From Cyanobacteria bacterium FACHB-63 (lineage in GTDB: Bacteria > Cyanobacteriota > Cyanobacteriia > Leptolyngbyales > Leptolyngbyaceae): DNA of 60,080 nucleotides. Made by a program: the position numbers and the translations under genes. The notes below the pieces were generated by a model, which saw only the letters and a program-made list of their open reading frames with translations, made no database searches and was not told the origin of the DNA. The DNA is taken from contig JACJNX010000059.1 of the NCBI GenBank assembly GCA_014695255.1, positions 1 to 60,080 on the forward strand. Direction: 5' to 3'. Below, piece by piece: positions 51,892-60,080 of this stretch. Numbering within the stretch: the stretch's first letter is position 1; each line of letters begins with the position of its first letter.

Positions 51892-54800
51892 ATGATTCCG
51901 CAACGTCTCACACTCCGACACTTCTTAAGCTACCAGGAAGCGACGCTCGACTTCCGGGGGCTTCATACTGCCTGTGTGTGCGGCGCAAATGGAGCAGGAA
52001 AGTCTTCGCTGTTAGAAGCAATTTCTTGGGCGCTTTGGGGAGAGAGTCGGGCAGCTTCTGAAGATGATGTGATTCACATGGGCGCGAAGGAAGCTCAGGT
52101 TGAATTTATCTTTCAGATGCACCAGCAGACTTATCGAGTGCTGAGAACCCGCCAACGGGGACAAGGCGGTAGCCTAGAGTTTCAGGTTATGCAGGGCGGT
52201 GGATTTAAATCACTCACCGCGAAAGGCATTCGATCGACCCAGCAGTTAATCCTGACGCATCTCCGACTCGATTACGAAACCTTTGTCAATTCTGCTTATC
52301 TGCGTCAAGGTCGGGCAGATGAGTTTATGCTGAAGCGTCCGGCTGAACGCAAGCAAATCCTAGCGGATCTCCTCAAGCTGCATCAGTACGATGAACTTTC
52401 TGAGCAAGCAAAAGATAAATCGCGTCAGTTCAAAGCTCAAGTCGATTTACTAGAACGGCATTTAGAAAGCATTCGGGAGCAGCTACAACAGCGAGAGGCG
52501 ATCGCACAAGAGCGCTCCGAACTCGAAGCTGTGTTAGAACAAATGCAGTTACAACAATCCACAAATCATCATCAACTGCAACAGTTTCAAGCCGTTCAAC
52601 ACCAACGGCAAACTTGGCAACAGCAATTAAGCTGGCAACAACAGCAACAGCGCAACCTGAATCAAGACTGTCAGCGATTGCAAAAAGAACGATCGCAAAC
52701 CGATCAACAACGCCAAACTCTAGAGTACCTTTTGCAGCAAGAAAGCACTATTATTGCTGGCTATCAACAATGGCAAGCTCTCCAAGCCCAAGAAGAGCTA
52801 TTCTCTGCAAAGTTCCAATCTCATCAGGTTGCCCAATCTCAACGTCAACACTACGAGCAGCAGCACTCTGAAAAACTGCAAGAGCTACAAAATCAACTCC
52901 AGAAAGTTCAAGCCCAAGAAATTGCTTTGCAAGAACAATTGCAAGAAGTTCAAAAGGCATTGAGCAAGGAAGCAGAGATTGAATCTGCGATCGAGCAACT
53001 CAACCTAGCGCGTCAAGACCTGCAACGGCTCGATCGTCTCCAGCTTCAAGCCTCACCCCTACTTCAACGTAAACAACAACTGCAACAGAAGCTTGATCGT
53101 TCTTTCACTCGTCTTTCTGCCCGATTGGAGGAACTCCGAACTTCTGCACATCAACTACAAACCCAACAACAACGACAACCAACTCTACAAAAAGCGGCAG
53201 TCGAAGTTACCGTCAAAATCGAAGAACTGGAAAAGCTCAGAGCCTATCAAGATCAAGTCCGCGAGAAAGGCTTAGAGCGCCGCAGCTTCATGGAGCAACT
53301 TCAGGCGCATCAACGCAACTATGAAGCTCAGCTAGCTGAAATTGATCACAAAATTCGGATGCTAGAACAAGAGCGAGCAGCAACGGTTACAACCACCGAG
53401 GAATTTTCGGGCACAACTTTAGTGCAAGTCAAGCATCAAGAATTTCCGCCTTGTCCCTTGTGCGATCGACCTTTAGATGAACATCATTGGCGCTTAGTTC
53501 TAGAGAAACAACAACTACAAAAAGAAGAAATTCTGACTGAAATCTGGGTGATTCGAGAACAGTTAACCGTATCAGAACGGGAAATTCAGGTACTTCGCGA
53601 CGAATACACCAGCATTGAGCAACAGTTAGCTCAATACGGAGATGCTTTACAACGTCGCGGACAACTGCAAGAACAATTACAAAACACCGCAGAAGTTCAA
53701 GGTCAACTATCGCAAATTACTAACGACGCACTCAAGCTAGAAGCACAACTCAAAACCAGAGCTTTTGAGCCAGAACTCCACGAAGAACTGAACATTCTCG
53801 ATCGCAGTCTACAACAACTCAACTATGACGAGCGCGATCACGCACTAGCACGAGGAAGTGTCGATCGCTGGCGTTGGGCAGAAATTCGCCAAGCTGAAGT
53901 CAAACAAGCAAAACGCAGACAAGCGAACATCTCGCAGCGTCAACCTTCAGTTAGAATGCAGATCGAACAATTAGAACAACAACGTAATAGTTCGATCGCA
54001 AGTCTGGAACAAGGTTTACAACAGTACGATCGCCAACTTCAAGACATTGGATACAACTTAGACCAACACAACGCGATACGATCGGCATTGCGTCAATCAC
54101 AAGCTTGGCAACTCCGCTATCAAGAACTCAGACAAGCTCAACAGAACTATCCTCAAGTTCAACATCGCCTCTACGAACTAACACACACATTGCAAGCGCG
54201 ATTCAACGATCTGCAAACGATCACACACAACTGTCAAGAACTGATTCACGCCCTAGAACAAACTCCCGATCTCACCGCGCACATTCAAACCCTTGAACAG
54301 CAAATCCAGCAGCAGCGCACTCAACTCGATGAACATCTAGCCAAGCTCGGACGACTGCAACAACAACAACAACAGCAAGAACTCCTCAGCCAGCAATTTG
54401 AAGCGGTCAATACCCAACTCAAAACCGCTCGTCAACAATGCCGTATCTATCAAGAACTTGCCCAAGCCTTCGGGAAAAACGGCATTCAAGCATTGATGAT
54501 CGAGAACATCCTGCCACAGCTTGAAGCCACAACGAATCAAATCTTGTCGCGCCTCAGCGCCAATCAGCTTCATGTTCAATTTGTCACCCAGCGCAACCGC
54601 AAAACCAAAACCGCGAAAGCAATGGAAACACTGGACATTCTAATCGCAGATGCTTACGGGACTCGACCCTATGAAACTTATTCTGGTGGAGAAGCATTCC
54701 GGGTGAACTTTGCCATTCGATTAGCGTTAGCGCGATTGTTAGCCCAGCGATCGGGCACTGCCCTACAAATGCTCGTTGTCGATGAAGGCTTCGGCACTCA

Positions 54801-54966
54801 AGATCAAGAAGGGTGCGATCGCCTGATTGCCGCAATTAATGCGATCGCGCCAGAATTCGCTTGCATCCTCACCATTACGCATATGCCGCACTTTAGAGAA
54901 GCCTTCCAAGCGCGAATCGAAGTCACCAAAACCCAAAACGGCTCAGCCCTAACACTGTGCCTATAG
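51892..54966 (+). CDS. sbcC: exonuclease subunit SbcC (Rad50-like)
   Basis: The 1024-aa SMC-type ATPase has Walker [13 protein letters not shown] (about 33-44), long Gln-rich coiled coils on each side of a zinc hook [13 protein letters not shown] near residue 520, signature [20 protein letters not shown] and Walker [18 protein letters not shown]. With SbcD it opens hairpins and trims DNA ends; sbcD is not in this window. ATG 51892 is preferred to GTG 51871. Gln codons are unusually dense in the coils, so shadow ORFs abound there. Confidence 0.93.
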   Translation: MIPQRLTLRHFLSYQEATLDFRGLHTACVCGANGAGKSSLLEAISWALWGESRAASEDDVIHMGAKEAQVEFIFQMHQQTYRVLRTRQRGQGGSLEFQVMQGGGFKSLTAKGIRSTQQLILTHLRLDYETFVNSAYLRQGRADEFMLKRPAERKQILADLLKLHQYDELSEQAKDKSRQFKAQVDLLERHLESIREQLQQREAIAQERSELEAVLEQMQLQQSTNHHQLQQFQAVQHQRQTWQQQLSWQQQQQRNLNQDCQRLQKERSQTDQQRQTLEYLLQQESTIIAGYQQWQALQAQEELFSAKFQSHQVAQSQRQHYEQQHSEKLQELQNQLQKVQAQEIALQEQLQEVQKALSKEAEIESAIEQLNLARQDLQRLDRLQLQASPLLQRKQQLQQKLDRSFTRLSARLEELRTSAHQLQTQQQRQPTLQKAAVEVTVKIEELEKLRAYQDQVREKGLERRSFMEQLQAHQRNYEAQLAEIDHKIRMLEQERAATVTTTEEFSGTTLVQVKHQEFPPCPLCDRPLDEHHWRLVLEKQQLQKEEILTEIWVIREQLTVSEREIQVLRDEYTSIEQQLAQYGDALQRRGQLQEQLQNTAEVQGQLSQITNDALKLEAQLKTRAFEPELHEELNILDRSLQQLNYDERDHALARGSVDRWRWAEIRQAEVKQAKRRQANISQRQPSVRMQIEQLEQQRNSSIASLEQGLQQYDRQLQDIGYNLDQHNAIRSALRQSQAWQLRYQELRQAQQNYPQVQHRLYELTHTLQARFNDLQTITHNCQELIHALEQTPDLTAHIQTLEQQIQQQRTQLDEHLAKLGRLQQQQQQQELLSQQFEAVNTQLKTARQQCRIYQELAQAFGKNGIQALMIENILPQLEATTNQILSRLSANQLHVQFVTQRNRKTKTAKAMETLDILIADAYGTRPYETYSGGEAFRVNFAIRLALARLLAQRSGTALQMLVVDEGFGTQDQEGCDRLIAAINAIAPEFACILTITHMPHFREAFQARIEVTKTQNGSALTLCL

Positions 54967-55022
54967 ATCAAAACGGCTCAGACTCCTGTAGAATAGGGGG
55001 GTTGTTTAAATCCGCCGCTCCT

Positions 55023-55196
55023 ATGGCAGTTCCTAAGAAGAAAACCTCCAACGCCAAGCGCGACCAGCGTAAAGCGACTTGGAAACGCAAAGCCAATCTG
55101 CAAGCCCAACGTGCTCTGTCTCTCGGCAAATCGATTCTCACCGGACGGGCAAAAGGGTTCGTCTACCCGACTGAAGAAGAAAGCGAAGAAGAATAA
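55023..55196 (+). CDS. rpmF: 50S ribosomal protein L32
   Basis: The 57-aa product [20 protein letters not shown] continues with [20 protein letters not shown] and an acidic tail. It lacks the Cys motifs of zinc-type L32. The start at 55023 is dictated by the invariant MAVPKKK; the frame from 54957 is an extension. It lies 56 bp after sbcC and is followed by a hairpin terminator. Confidence 0.95.
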   Translation: MAVPKKKTSNAKRDQRKATWKRKANLQAQRALSLGKSILTGRAKGFVYPTEEESEEE

Positions 55197-55200
55197 GTAA

Positions 55201-55239
55201 AATGCGTGATTCCGTCTAATTGAAGAGTCACGCATTTTT
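55201..55239 (+). terminator. rho-independent terminator after rpmF
   Basis: AATGCGTGA (55201-55209) pairs with TCACGCATT (55228-55236), then T-run to 55239. The loop is long (18 nt). Confidence 0.75.
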
Positions 55240-55288
55240 CTGGCTCTGCTATATTTTCAGAGTCACGTCTCTCTCAAGAGCTACGATT

Positions 55289-55888
55289 ATGCTAGGCAAA
55301 TATTTCAAAAAGCCAGAACCGCAACAGGGCGATCGCGTTCCCCCCGGTCAGAGATTAGCAACAGGATTTCCCGTTCTGACCTACGGCGACACTCCACACA
55401 TCGATCGTTCTAGCTGGCAATTCCGCGTCTGGGGACTGGCTCAGGAAAAGATTTTTTCCTGGGATGATTTCATGGCGCTGCCACAAAGCGAATTTACCGC
55501 CGATTTCCACTGTGTTACCACTTGGTCAAAGCTTGACGTGCAGTGGGTCGGCGTGAAAGTGACTGACTTTATGAACGCGATCGAAGTCGATCCGAAAGCC
55601 GTACATATCATGGAACATTGCTACGGCGGTTATACAACAAATATCTCAATAGAAGATTTCGTCCGTGAAGAAAACTTTTTTGCTCATACGCTATTTGGTG
55701 AGCCGTTACCAGTCGATCACGGTGGACCCTTGCGCTTAGTCGTTCCCCACCTGTACGCCTGGAAAAGCGCAAAATGGATTAATGGTTTAGAGTTTCTGTC
55801 AAAAGAAGACTTAGGATTTTGGGAGCGCAACGGCTATCATCACCGAGGTGACCCCTGGAAAGAAGAACGCTACAGTGGAAGGTTTTAA
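55289..55888 (+). CDS. sulfite-oxidase-like molybdopterin oxidoreductase
   Basis: The 199-aa protein from ATG 55289 matches the oxidoreductase molybdopterin-binding domain: PHIDRSSWQFRVWGLAQEK, FHCVTTWSKLDVQWVGVKV, where the Cys is the expected molybdenum ligand, and GGPLRLVVPHLYAWKSAKWI. It is a single-domain form without heme or dimerisation domain and without a Tat signal, so it is probably cytosolic. The substrate is unknown. The frame upstream to 55220 covers the rpmF terminator and is rejected. Confidence 0.9.
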   Translation: MLGKYFKKPEPQQGDRVPPGQRLATGFPVLTYGDTPHIDRSSWQFRVWGLAQEKIFSWDDFMALPQSEFTADFHCVTTWSKLDVQWVGVKVTDFMNAIEVDPKAVHIMEHCYGGYTTNISIEDFVREENFFAHTLFGEPLPVDHGGPLRLVVPHLYAWKSAKWINGLEFLSKEDLGFWERNGYHHRGDPWKEERYSGRF

Positions 55889-55893
55889 ATAAG

Positions 55894-55921
55894 AGCCGAG
55901 GCATTACACCTCGGCTTTTTT
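55894..55921. terminator. terminator between convergent genes
   Basis: AGCCGAGG, loop CATTACA, CCTCGGCT, then six T. It serves the rightward oxidoreductase gene. Confidence 0.85.
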
Positions 55922-55924
55922 GGT

Positions 55925-57034
55925 CTAATGAGTCGGTAGATAAACCGTAAAGGTACTTCCCTTCCCAAGCTCTGTTGAGACGTTGATTCTGCCGTTGTGC
56001 GCCTCAACAATTCGACGAGTGAGATGCAATCCCAGACCGCTACCCGATCGCTTGTGCTTGCCCGGAACAAAGCTTTCAAACAGGTTCTCTCGATCGCTCT
56101 CCGAAATTCCAGGACCTGTATCCTGCACTTCGAGCTTCACCGCAGGCACTAACCCTGTGTCTACCCTCGTCAAACGCACAGAAACAGAACCTTCGTCAGT
56201 AAATTTGATGGCATTGCCAACCAAATTTGTCATCACTCGGTAAAGTTCCAGACGATCGCCTTTCGCATTGAAGTTATCATTCTCATTGAACTCTAGCTTC
56301 AACGTTAAATGCTTATCGATCGCAAGCGGTGAGAGTTCCTTAACCACTTCTTGCGCCAGTTCCGCTAAGTCAACAGGCGAAAATACTAGCGTCTTCCGTC
56401 CTGCCTCGTAACGATAGACTTCCAGCAACGTGTTCACCATTGTCAGCAGATTCGCATTACTCCGAATCATAGTCGAGATTGCATCTTGAACATCGCCAGA
56501 CAGGTCACCCAACGCCCCTTGAGACATTAGATTCAACATGCGATCGGCAGCCACTAACGGCGTTCTCAAGTCATGCGTCAATCGTGAAACAAAGTCCTCT
56601 CGCTGACGCGCAATCTGGTCGCGCTCATCGACACTATGTTTCAAGCGAAGCAGCGCTCGAACTCTTGCTAACAATTCATCAAAATGCACAGGCTTACGGA
56701 TGAAATCATCCGCGCCAGTGTCTAAACCCTGCGCCACACTCGGCTGATCGTAAGCCGTTGTCAGCAAAATCGGCATAAAGGGCAGCGAGGGATTCGCTCG
56801 AATCCGGCGCGTGACTTCATACCCATCCATACCCGGCATCATCACATCTAGCAGCACCAAATCAGGCGGAGACTGCTCGATCAGGCGTAAGGCTTCTTTG
56901 CCACTATCCGCAAGTTCAACCTGATAACCTTCATCCTGCAGAATGGCTTGAATCAGCAGACAGTTATCAGGCGTGTCGTCCACCACAAGGATGCGATCAA
57001 CGGTGCGGGATCGATTGAAAGGGGAGTGATTCAT
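55925..57034 (-). CDS. response regulator-histidine kinase (REC-HisKA-HATPase)
   Basis: The 369-aa protein from ATG 57034 (AGGTGG six bases upstream) has REC with LVLLDVMMPGMDGYE and FIRKPVHFDEL, a short coil, HisKA with phospho-His in RLTHDLRTPLVAADRM, and an HATPase domain with LVGNAIKFTDEG, DTGPGISESD and GSGLGLHLTRRIV. It has the same architecture as the protein encoded at 41332-42462 but belongs to a different operon. It lies 68 bp after the GAF gene. Confidence 0.92.
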   Translation of the reverse strand: MNHSPFNRSRTVDRILVVDDTPDNCLLIQAILQDEGYQVELADSGKEALRLIEQSPPDLVLLDVMMPGMDGYEVTRRIRANPSLPFMPILLTTAYDQPSVAQGLDTGADDFIRKPVHFDELLARVRALLRLKHSVDERDQIARQREDFVSRLTHDLRTPLVAADRMLNLMSQGALGDLSGDVQDAISTMIRSNANLLTMVNTLLEVYRYEAGRKTLVFSPVDLAELAQEVVKELSPLAIDKHLTLKLEFNENDNFNAKGDRLELYRVMTNLVGNAIKFTDEGSVSVRLTRVDTGLVPAVKLEVQDTGPGISESDRENLFESFVPGKHKRSGSGLGLHLTRRIVEAHNGRINVSTELGKGSTFTVYLPTH

Positions 57035-57102
57035 GCAATCCACCTATGAAAGGCAAAGTCAGTCAGTATTCTGAATAAACACGACTTACGTCACACTCTA
57101 CC

Positions 57103-57630
57103 TCATTCTTCTGATGGATTTTTTCTGTGCAGTTCAACGTACCGCACGACGATCGGAGTTATCTTTTCGACAATCTCGCCAAACGTTGCTCGTTCCTCGT
57201 CTGTCCAATGGCGCGGCTCAGCCATCAAACAAGGCTGCAAAACGCCCCAAAGCTGATGATCATGACAAAGATGCCCATGAATCAGCGCCCGATGTCCGAA
57301 ATTCTCGCGCTCGAACTGTGAATTTAAGACTTCAGAGCTTGCCGTCGTCACATCTTCCACGAAGATCGAAGGTTTAGTGGCAAGTGCAGCCGCAAACATC
57401 GGATCTTCATCAGCAAGCGATTCAGGCTCAGGTTTCCAGTCCTCATCGTAGACTGTAGGAATTTCTGAGTTGCGCGTCCAGCAGAAGGGAACTCGACCTA
57501 GACGAGTTTGGGGATCACGCAGATAAACAAAACACCGATCGGTGTTCAAATACTGCCCGATCGCCTCCATCAATGCTGGAAGTGCGTCAGCGGAGTTTGT
57601 TTGCAGTAGTTCAGCTATCTCAAGCGGCAT
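57103..57630 (-). CDS. GAF-domain protein
   Basis: The 175-aa protein is essentially one GAF domain: PALMEAIGQYLNTDRCFVYL, FVEDVTTASSEVLNSQFERE, HRALIHGHLCHDHQLWGVLQ. It includes a Cys-His (LCHD) that resembles but does not prove a bilin attachment site. It probably senses a small ligand or light and acts with the kinase encoded downstream. Its start overlaps the end of the DUF3891 gene by 11 bp. Confidence 0.87.
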   Translation of the reverse strand: MPLEIAELLQTNSADALPALMEAIGQYLNTDRCFVYLRDPQTRLGRVPFCWTRNSEIPTVYDEDWKPEPESLADEDPMFAAALATKPSIFVEDVTTASSEVLNSQFERENFGHRALIHGHLCHDHQLWGVLQPCLMAEPRHWTDEERATFGEIVEKITPIVVRYVELHRKNPSEE

Positions 57631-58360
57631 CTTTCACAAGCGTCCATTCAATCAGCTTACGCGGCGCATTTTTAAGAGCTTCGGTCAGTTCTGCATTACT
57701 GTCAAACTTGACCTGTGACAAAACGGTTGTTTCAACATTGACCGTAAATTTGTCATCTTGGAAGCACCAAGGAATTACCGTAACTAAACCGTTTTCAAGC
57801 TGTTTAATGTCATACTCCTGACCATCATGCGCTTTACTGATTTCGAGGCGGCGCTCGTCGGCTGGAAGCTCCTGCTGGCAAAGGATCAAAGAGCAACGAT
57901 CACACCATTGCAAAAAGTCATAAGCTTGCGTTGCTTCTTCTTCGGAAATGCCTAAGTTCTCGCGCCAAACTTTCTGCTTTTCAATCTGCTCATCTAGAAA
58001 CTTGTCAGCTTCAGGGGAGGTGCCACGCTTCGCTGAGTTCAACCGCAGCAGGTGCATTGAAACAAGCAAAGCCACCCAACGACCCCGATATAGCGATCCT
58101 TCGATGTGTTTTCTGAGACTATGATAATCAGTTTCTTGATCTGTGTCTTGAGTAAAGTCTTTAGGCGCACCCGCTTTATTAAGGTTATTTTCTTCCCATT
58201 CGCGCTCTAAGTCATCATGATGTGAGATAGCAGCGATCGTTTCATACAATCGGGGTGGAGCATCTTTTCTGCACCATTGTCCACCAATCTGAGCTGCAAG
58301 CAGAGCATGAGCACGATGATAGATAATTTGCCAACCGTTTTGGGTTGCATTAACGATCAT
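57620..58360 (-). CDS. DUF3891 family protein
   Basis: The 246-aa protein begins MIVNATQNGWQIIYHRAHAL and contains AISHHDDLEREWEEN, with His-Asp residues that may bind metal in a helical, HD-like bundle, followed by WVALLVSMHLLRLNS and LQWCDRCSLILCQQELPADE. Function unknown. It heads the probable operon DUF3891-GAF-kinase, so a sensory role is possible by association. Confidence 0.85.
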   Translation of the reverse strand: MIVNATQNGWQIIYHRAHALLAAQIGGQWCRKDAPPRLYETIAAISHHDDLEREWEENNLNKAGAPKDFTQDTDQETDYHSLRKHIEGSLYRGRWVALLVSMHLLRLNSAKRGTSPEADKFLDEQIEKQKVWRENLGISEEEATQAYDFLQWCDRCSLILCQQELPADERRLEISKAHDGQEYDIKQLENGLVTVIPWCFQDDKFTVNVETTVLSQVKFDSNAELTEALKNAPRKLIEWTLVKDAA

Positions 58361-58526
58361 TACAGTTATATGTATATAACAACATGATAAATAGTAGTGG
58401 ACTGCACAGTTTGGACGAATCTATCTGACGATCGAATATTCGACATTGACATTCTCAGTTGAATAATAGACTTCATCGGAAATAAAGTAAGCTAAACAGC
58501 AAGGATGCACTTGTGGAGGCACGAGG

Positions 58527-58928
58527 ATGTTGAGCTATCAAAGCCTGCGAAATAAGCCGCGTATGCTTCAAAGCTTGACCGGAATGAGTCCGAGCGAGTT
58601 CGAGAAATTGCTGCCGTCGTTTGAGCAAGCCTGGCAAGCCTATGTGGTCAAACATCGTATTGAAGAGAAGTCACGCCACCGTCGCTACGGGGGTGGACGA
58701 CCTAGGCAACTGAAAGCAGATTGCGACAGGCTGCTGTTTATCTTGGTGTAGTTCCGGTTGTATCCGACGTAAGAGGTACAAGGGGATCTGTTTGGCATTG
58801 GACAACCGCAGGCGAACGAGTGGATACATAAGCTCAGTGGAGTGCTGAATCAAGCGTTGGGCTATGAAAAACAGTTGCCAGAACGCGATGTCCAGAAGTT
58901 AGAAGCAATTCTGACTGTCCTGCCCTCG
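58527..58928 (+). pseudogene. IS5-like transposase, N-terminal half, with two nonsense codons
   Basis: The frame from ATG 58527 reads MLSYQSLRNKPRMLQSLTGM ... RRYGGGRPRQLKADCDRL, an HTH_Tnp_4-like DNA-binding region. It continues in the same frame through a TAG and a TAA (58749 and 58770) to GIGQPQANEWIHKLSGVLNQ and LEAILTVLPS at 58928. There the IS1-like element begins. The other half is at 59689. Removing the insertion joins LPS to PEFVIEGTD in frame. Confidence 0.8.
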
Positions 58929-59696
58929 AATTCGGGCATTGCATAATAGAGAGATGAATTAATAGAAAAAGACAATGCAATGTCCCGACTGTCAATCCAC
59001 GCATATTCGGAAGAATGGCAAGAGAAAAGGCAAGCAAAATCATATCTGTGTGAACTGTGGACGACAGTTCATTGACAACTACGCTCCACCCCAAGGCTAT
59101 TCGGAGGAAGTCAAACGCGAATGCTTGAAGATGTACGTTAATGGCATGGGATTTCGAGCCATCGAACGGGTCAAAGGCGTGCATCACACGACCGTCATCT
59201 ACTGGGTCAAACAAGTCGGGTTGCTGCTGCCCGATGCCTATGCACCTGACACCGTCCCCGAAGTCGGAGAACTCGACGAACTCGAAACCTTTGTCGGCTC
59301 GAAAAAACCAAAATCTGGTTGTGGACAGCCGTCAATCACTTCGCGCCCGGAATCTGAGGATGGGTGATTGGCGACCCCAGTGCAAAGACATTTGCACCCT
59401 TATGGAGGCTCGTGATGCTGTGGAACTGTTACTTCTATGTCAGCGATGGCAATCGCGTCTATCCACTGTTTATCCCCGATGCGGATCACATTGTCAGCAA
59501 AACTTATGTGATTCGAGTCGAAGGAGAAAACACCCGCTTGAGACATTACCTCGCTTGACTGCGGCGCAAGACGCTTTGCTATTCCAAGTCGATAGAAATG
59601 TTGCCGCATTCAGTCCGGCTGCTGATTCACTATCTCAAATTTTGGGATGTGCCGGTTCCAGGATCATTCATCTTCTCATTCAGCAACGCCCGAATT
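58929..59696 (+). mobile_element. IS1-like insertion sequence inside the IS5-like gene (about 768 bp)
   Basis: AATTCGGGCATTGC (58929-58942) is the inverse, with one mismatch, of GCAACGCCCGAATT (59683-59696). Between them is an IS1-type transposase gene. The right repeat overlaps CCCGAATT of the host gene, so the exact edges and the target duplication cannot be fixed; the true right edge may be at 59688. Confidence 0.7.
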
Positions 59697-59705
59697 TGTG
59701 ATTGA
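58975..59705 (+). pseudogene. IS1-family transposase, broken
   Basis: InsA part (58975-59300): MQCPDCQSTHIRKNGKRKGK with a zinc finger (C-x2-C ... ICVNCGRQF) and the HTH GMGFRAIERVKGVHHTTVIY. At AAAAAAC (59302-59308) the reading frame must move by -1 to continue as KTKIWLWTAVNHFAPGI, then VIGDPSAKTFAPLW and YFYVSDGNRVYPLFIPD. This resembles the programmed shift site of IS1. Two in-frame TGA codons in the InsB part (after APGI and after RHYLA) show the copy is dead. Confidence 0.8.
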
Positions 59706-60021
59706 GGGCACAGACCGTCCAATCAATCGTCCGAAAGACAAGCAGGGGCGAAAAAAGTACTATGGTGGCAAACGGAAAGCTCACGCGGTGAAGAACAATG
59801 TGATTGCTGAGCGTCGAGGCAAAGTGAAGTACCGCAGCCAGACGTATGAAGGCAAGAAGCATGATAAAGCCATTGCTGATAAAGAGAACTATCAATTTCC
59901 AGAGGGGAGTCGCTTGTGGCAGGATACAGGCTTCCAAGGATTCGCACCCGTGGGCGTAATCGCCCCTTTATTGTGCGACGATTACCTTGACCAGGTGAGA
60001 GGAGAAGACTTGACTGGATAG
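59689..60021 (+). pseudogene. IS5-like transposase, C-terminal half (DDE domain), truncated
   Basis: PEFVIEGTDRPINRPKDKQ starts the DDE_Tnp_4-type catalytic domain (the D of GTD is the first catalytic residue), followed by KKYYGGKRKAHAVKNNVI and FPEGSRLWQDTGFQGFAP with the second Asp. After FAP the usual sequence is lost, suggesting a frameshift or deletion, and the frame stops at 60021. The last 60 bp of the window show nothing else I can identify. Confidence 0.75.
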
Positions 60022-60080
60022 CGATCTGCATCGCGTGAGATGAGGTGAGGAGAGCGCACCCCCAAAAGTTAGGGAATCCG

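Noticed and set aside
52500-54500. Numerous Gln/Asn/Lys-rich ORFs in other frames within sbcC
   Set aside because: They are shadows of the CAA/CAG-rich coiled-coil coding sequence.
1-60080. CRISPR array, rRNA or tRNA genes
   Set aside because: No regularly spaced repeats with unique spacers and no tRNA or rRNA-like sequence were seen by eye; a covariance-model scan could still find a diverged tRNA.

Overview
The window is chromosomal DNA of a filamentous, Leptolyngbya-like cyanobacterium. The evidence is a photosystem I gene (psaL), a one-helix high-light-inducible protein, the glycolate dehydrogenase subunits GlcE and GlcF, several cyanobacteria-typical families (Ycf46, DUF2808, DUF29, DUF3891, pentapeptide repeats), dense HIP1 octamers (GCGATCGC) and 14-bp tandem repeats between genes. 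The genus is an inference; no rRNA or tRNA gene is visible to test it.

Layout. 1-5.6 kb is accessory: two paralogous mini-ORFs, two pentapeptide proteins, a frameshifted helix-turn-helix gene, a ribbon-helix-helix regulator with a small membrane protein, and a 78-bp sequence repeated upstream of two neighbouring genes. 5.7-9.4 kb holds mnmG (-), lexA (+) with a candidate LexA box abutting its start, and an SDH/ClpP-fold protease. 9.4-10.6 kb is a repeat-rich gap with a 21-bp tandem repeat and a 109-bp miniature transposable element with intact target duplication. 10.7-16.5 kb carries a Cache-HAMP-GAF chemoreceptor, a methyltransferase, a phasin-like protein, an FKBP isomerase, a second MITE-like element and a 46-aa HLIP. 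16.5-20.9 kb (-) is a Gld-type ABC exporter cluster preceded by ftsX. 21.0-24.6 kb (+) has peptide deformylase, an FHA-PrsW fusion and an outer-membrane-like protein with a Thr/Pro linker. 24.6-28.8 kb (-) has an orphan BrxD/DUF2791-like ATPase, a methyltransferase, a DUF29 protein and a Ycf46 ATPase. 29.0-32.2 kb (-) is the conserved rpmH-rnpA-PH-yidC-jag-yceD cluster; rpmH is only 48 codons. 32.3-33.2 kb has a DUF2808 protein and a decayed Uma2 gene.

33.5-36.5 kb encodes the proton-translocating transhydrogenase (pntA, pntB). 36.7-39.7 kb (-) pairs a subtilase with a serpin, the serpin having a 28-bp near-palindrome just upstream. 39.9-40.6 kb is rpe. 40.6-45.5 kb (-) is a three-gene two-component operon. 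45.7-49.2 kb has glcE, glcF and psaL. 49.3-55.9 kb has a large cyanobacterial protein of unknown function, a GNAT acetyltransferase, sbcC, rpmF and a molybdopterin oxidoreductase. 55.9-58.4 kb (-) has another response-regulator kinase, a GAF protein and a DUF3891 protein. The right end is a nest of dead insertion sequences: an IS5-like transposase gene split by an IS1-like element, both with stop codons.

I found no complete textbook defence island and no CRISPR array. The most interesting items are the subtilase-serpin pair with a Glu in the usual Asp position, the RHH/TM/pentapeptide island with its repeated upstream sequence, the two miniature elements next to promoters, the orphan BrxD-like ATPase and the FHA-PrsW fusion.
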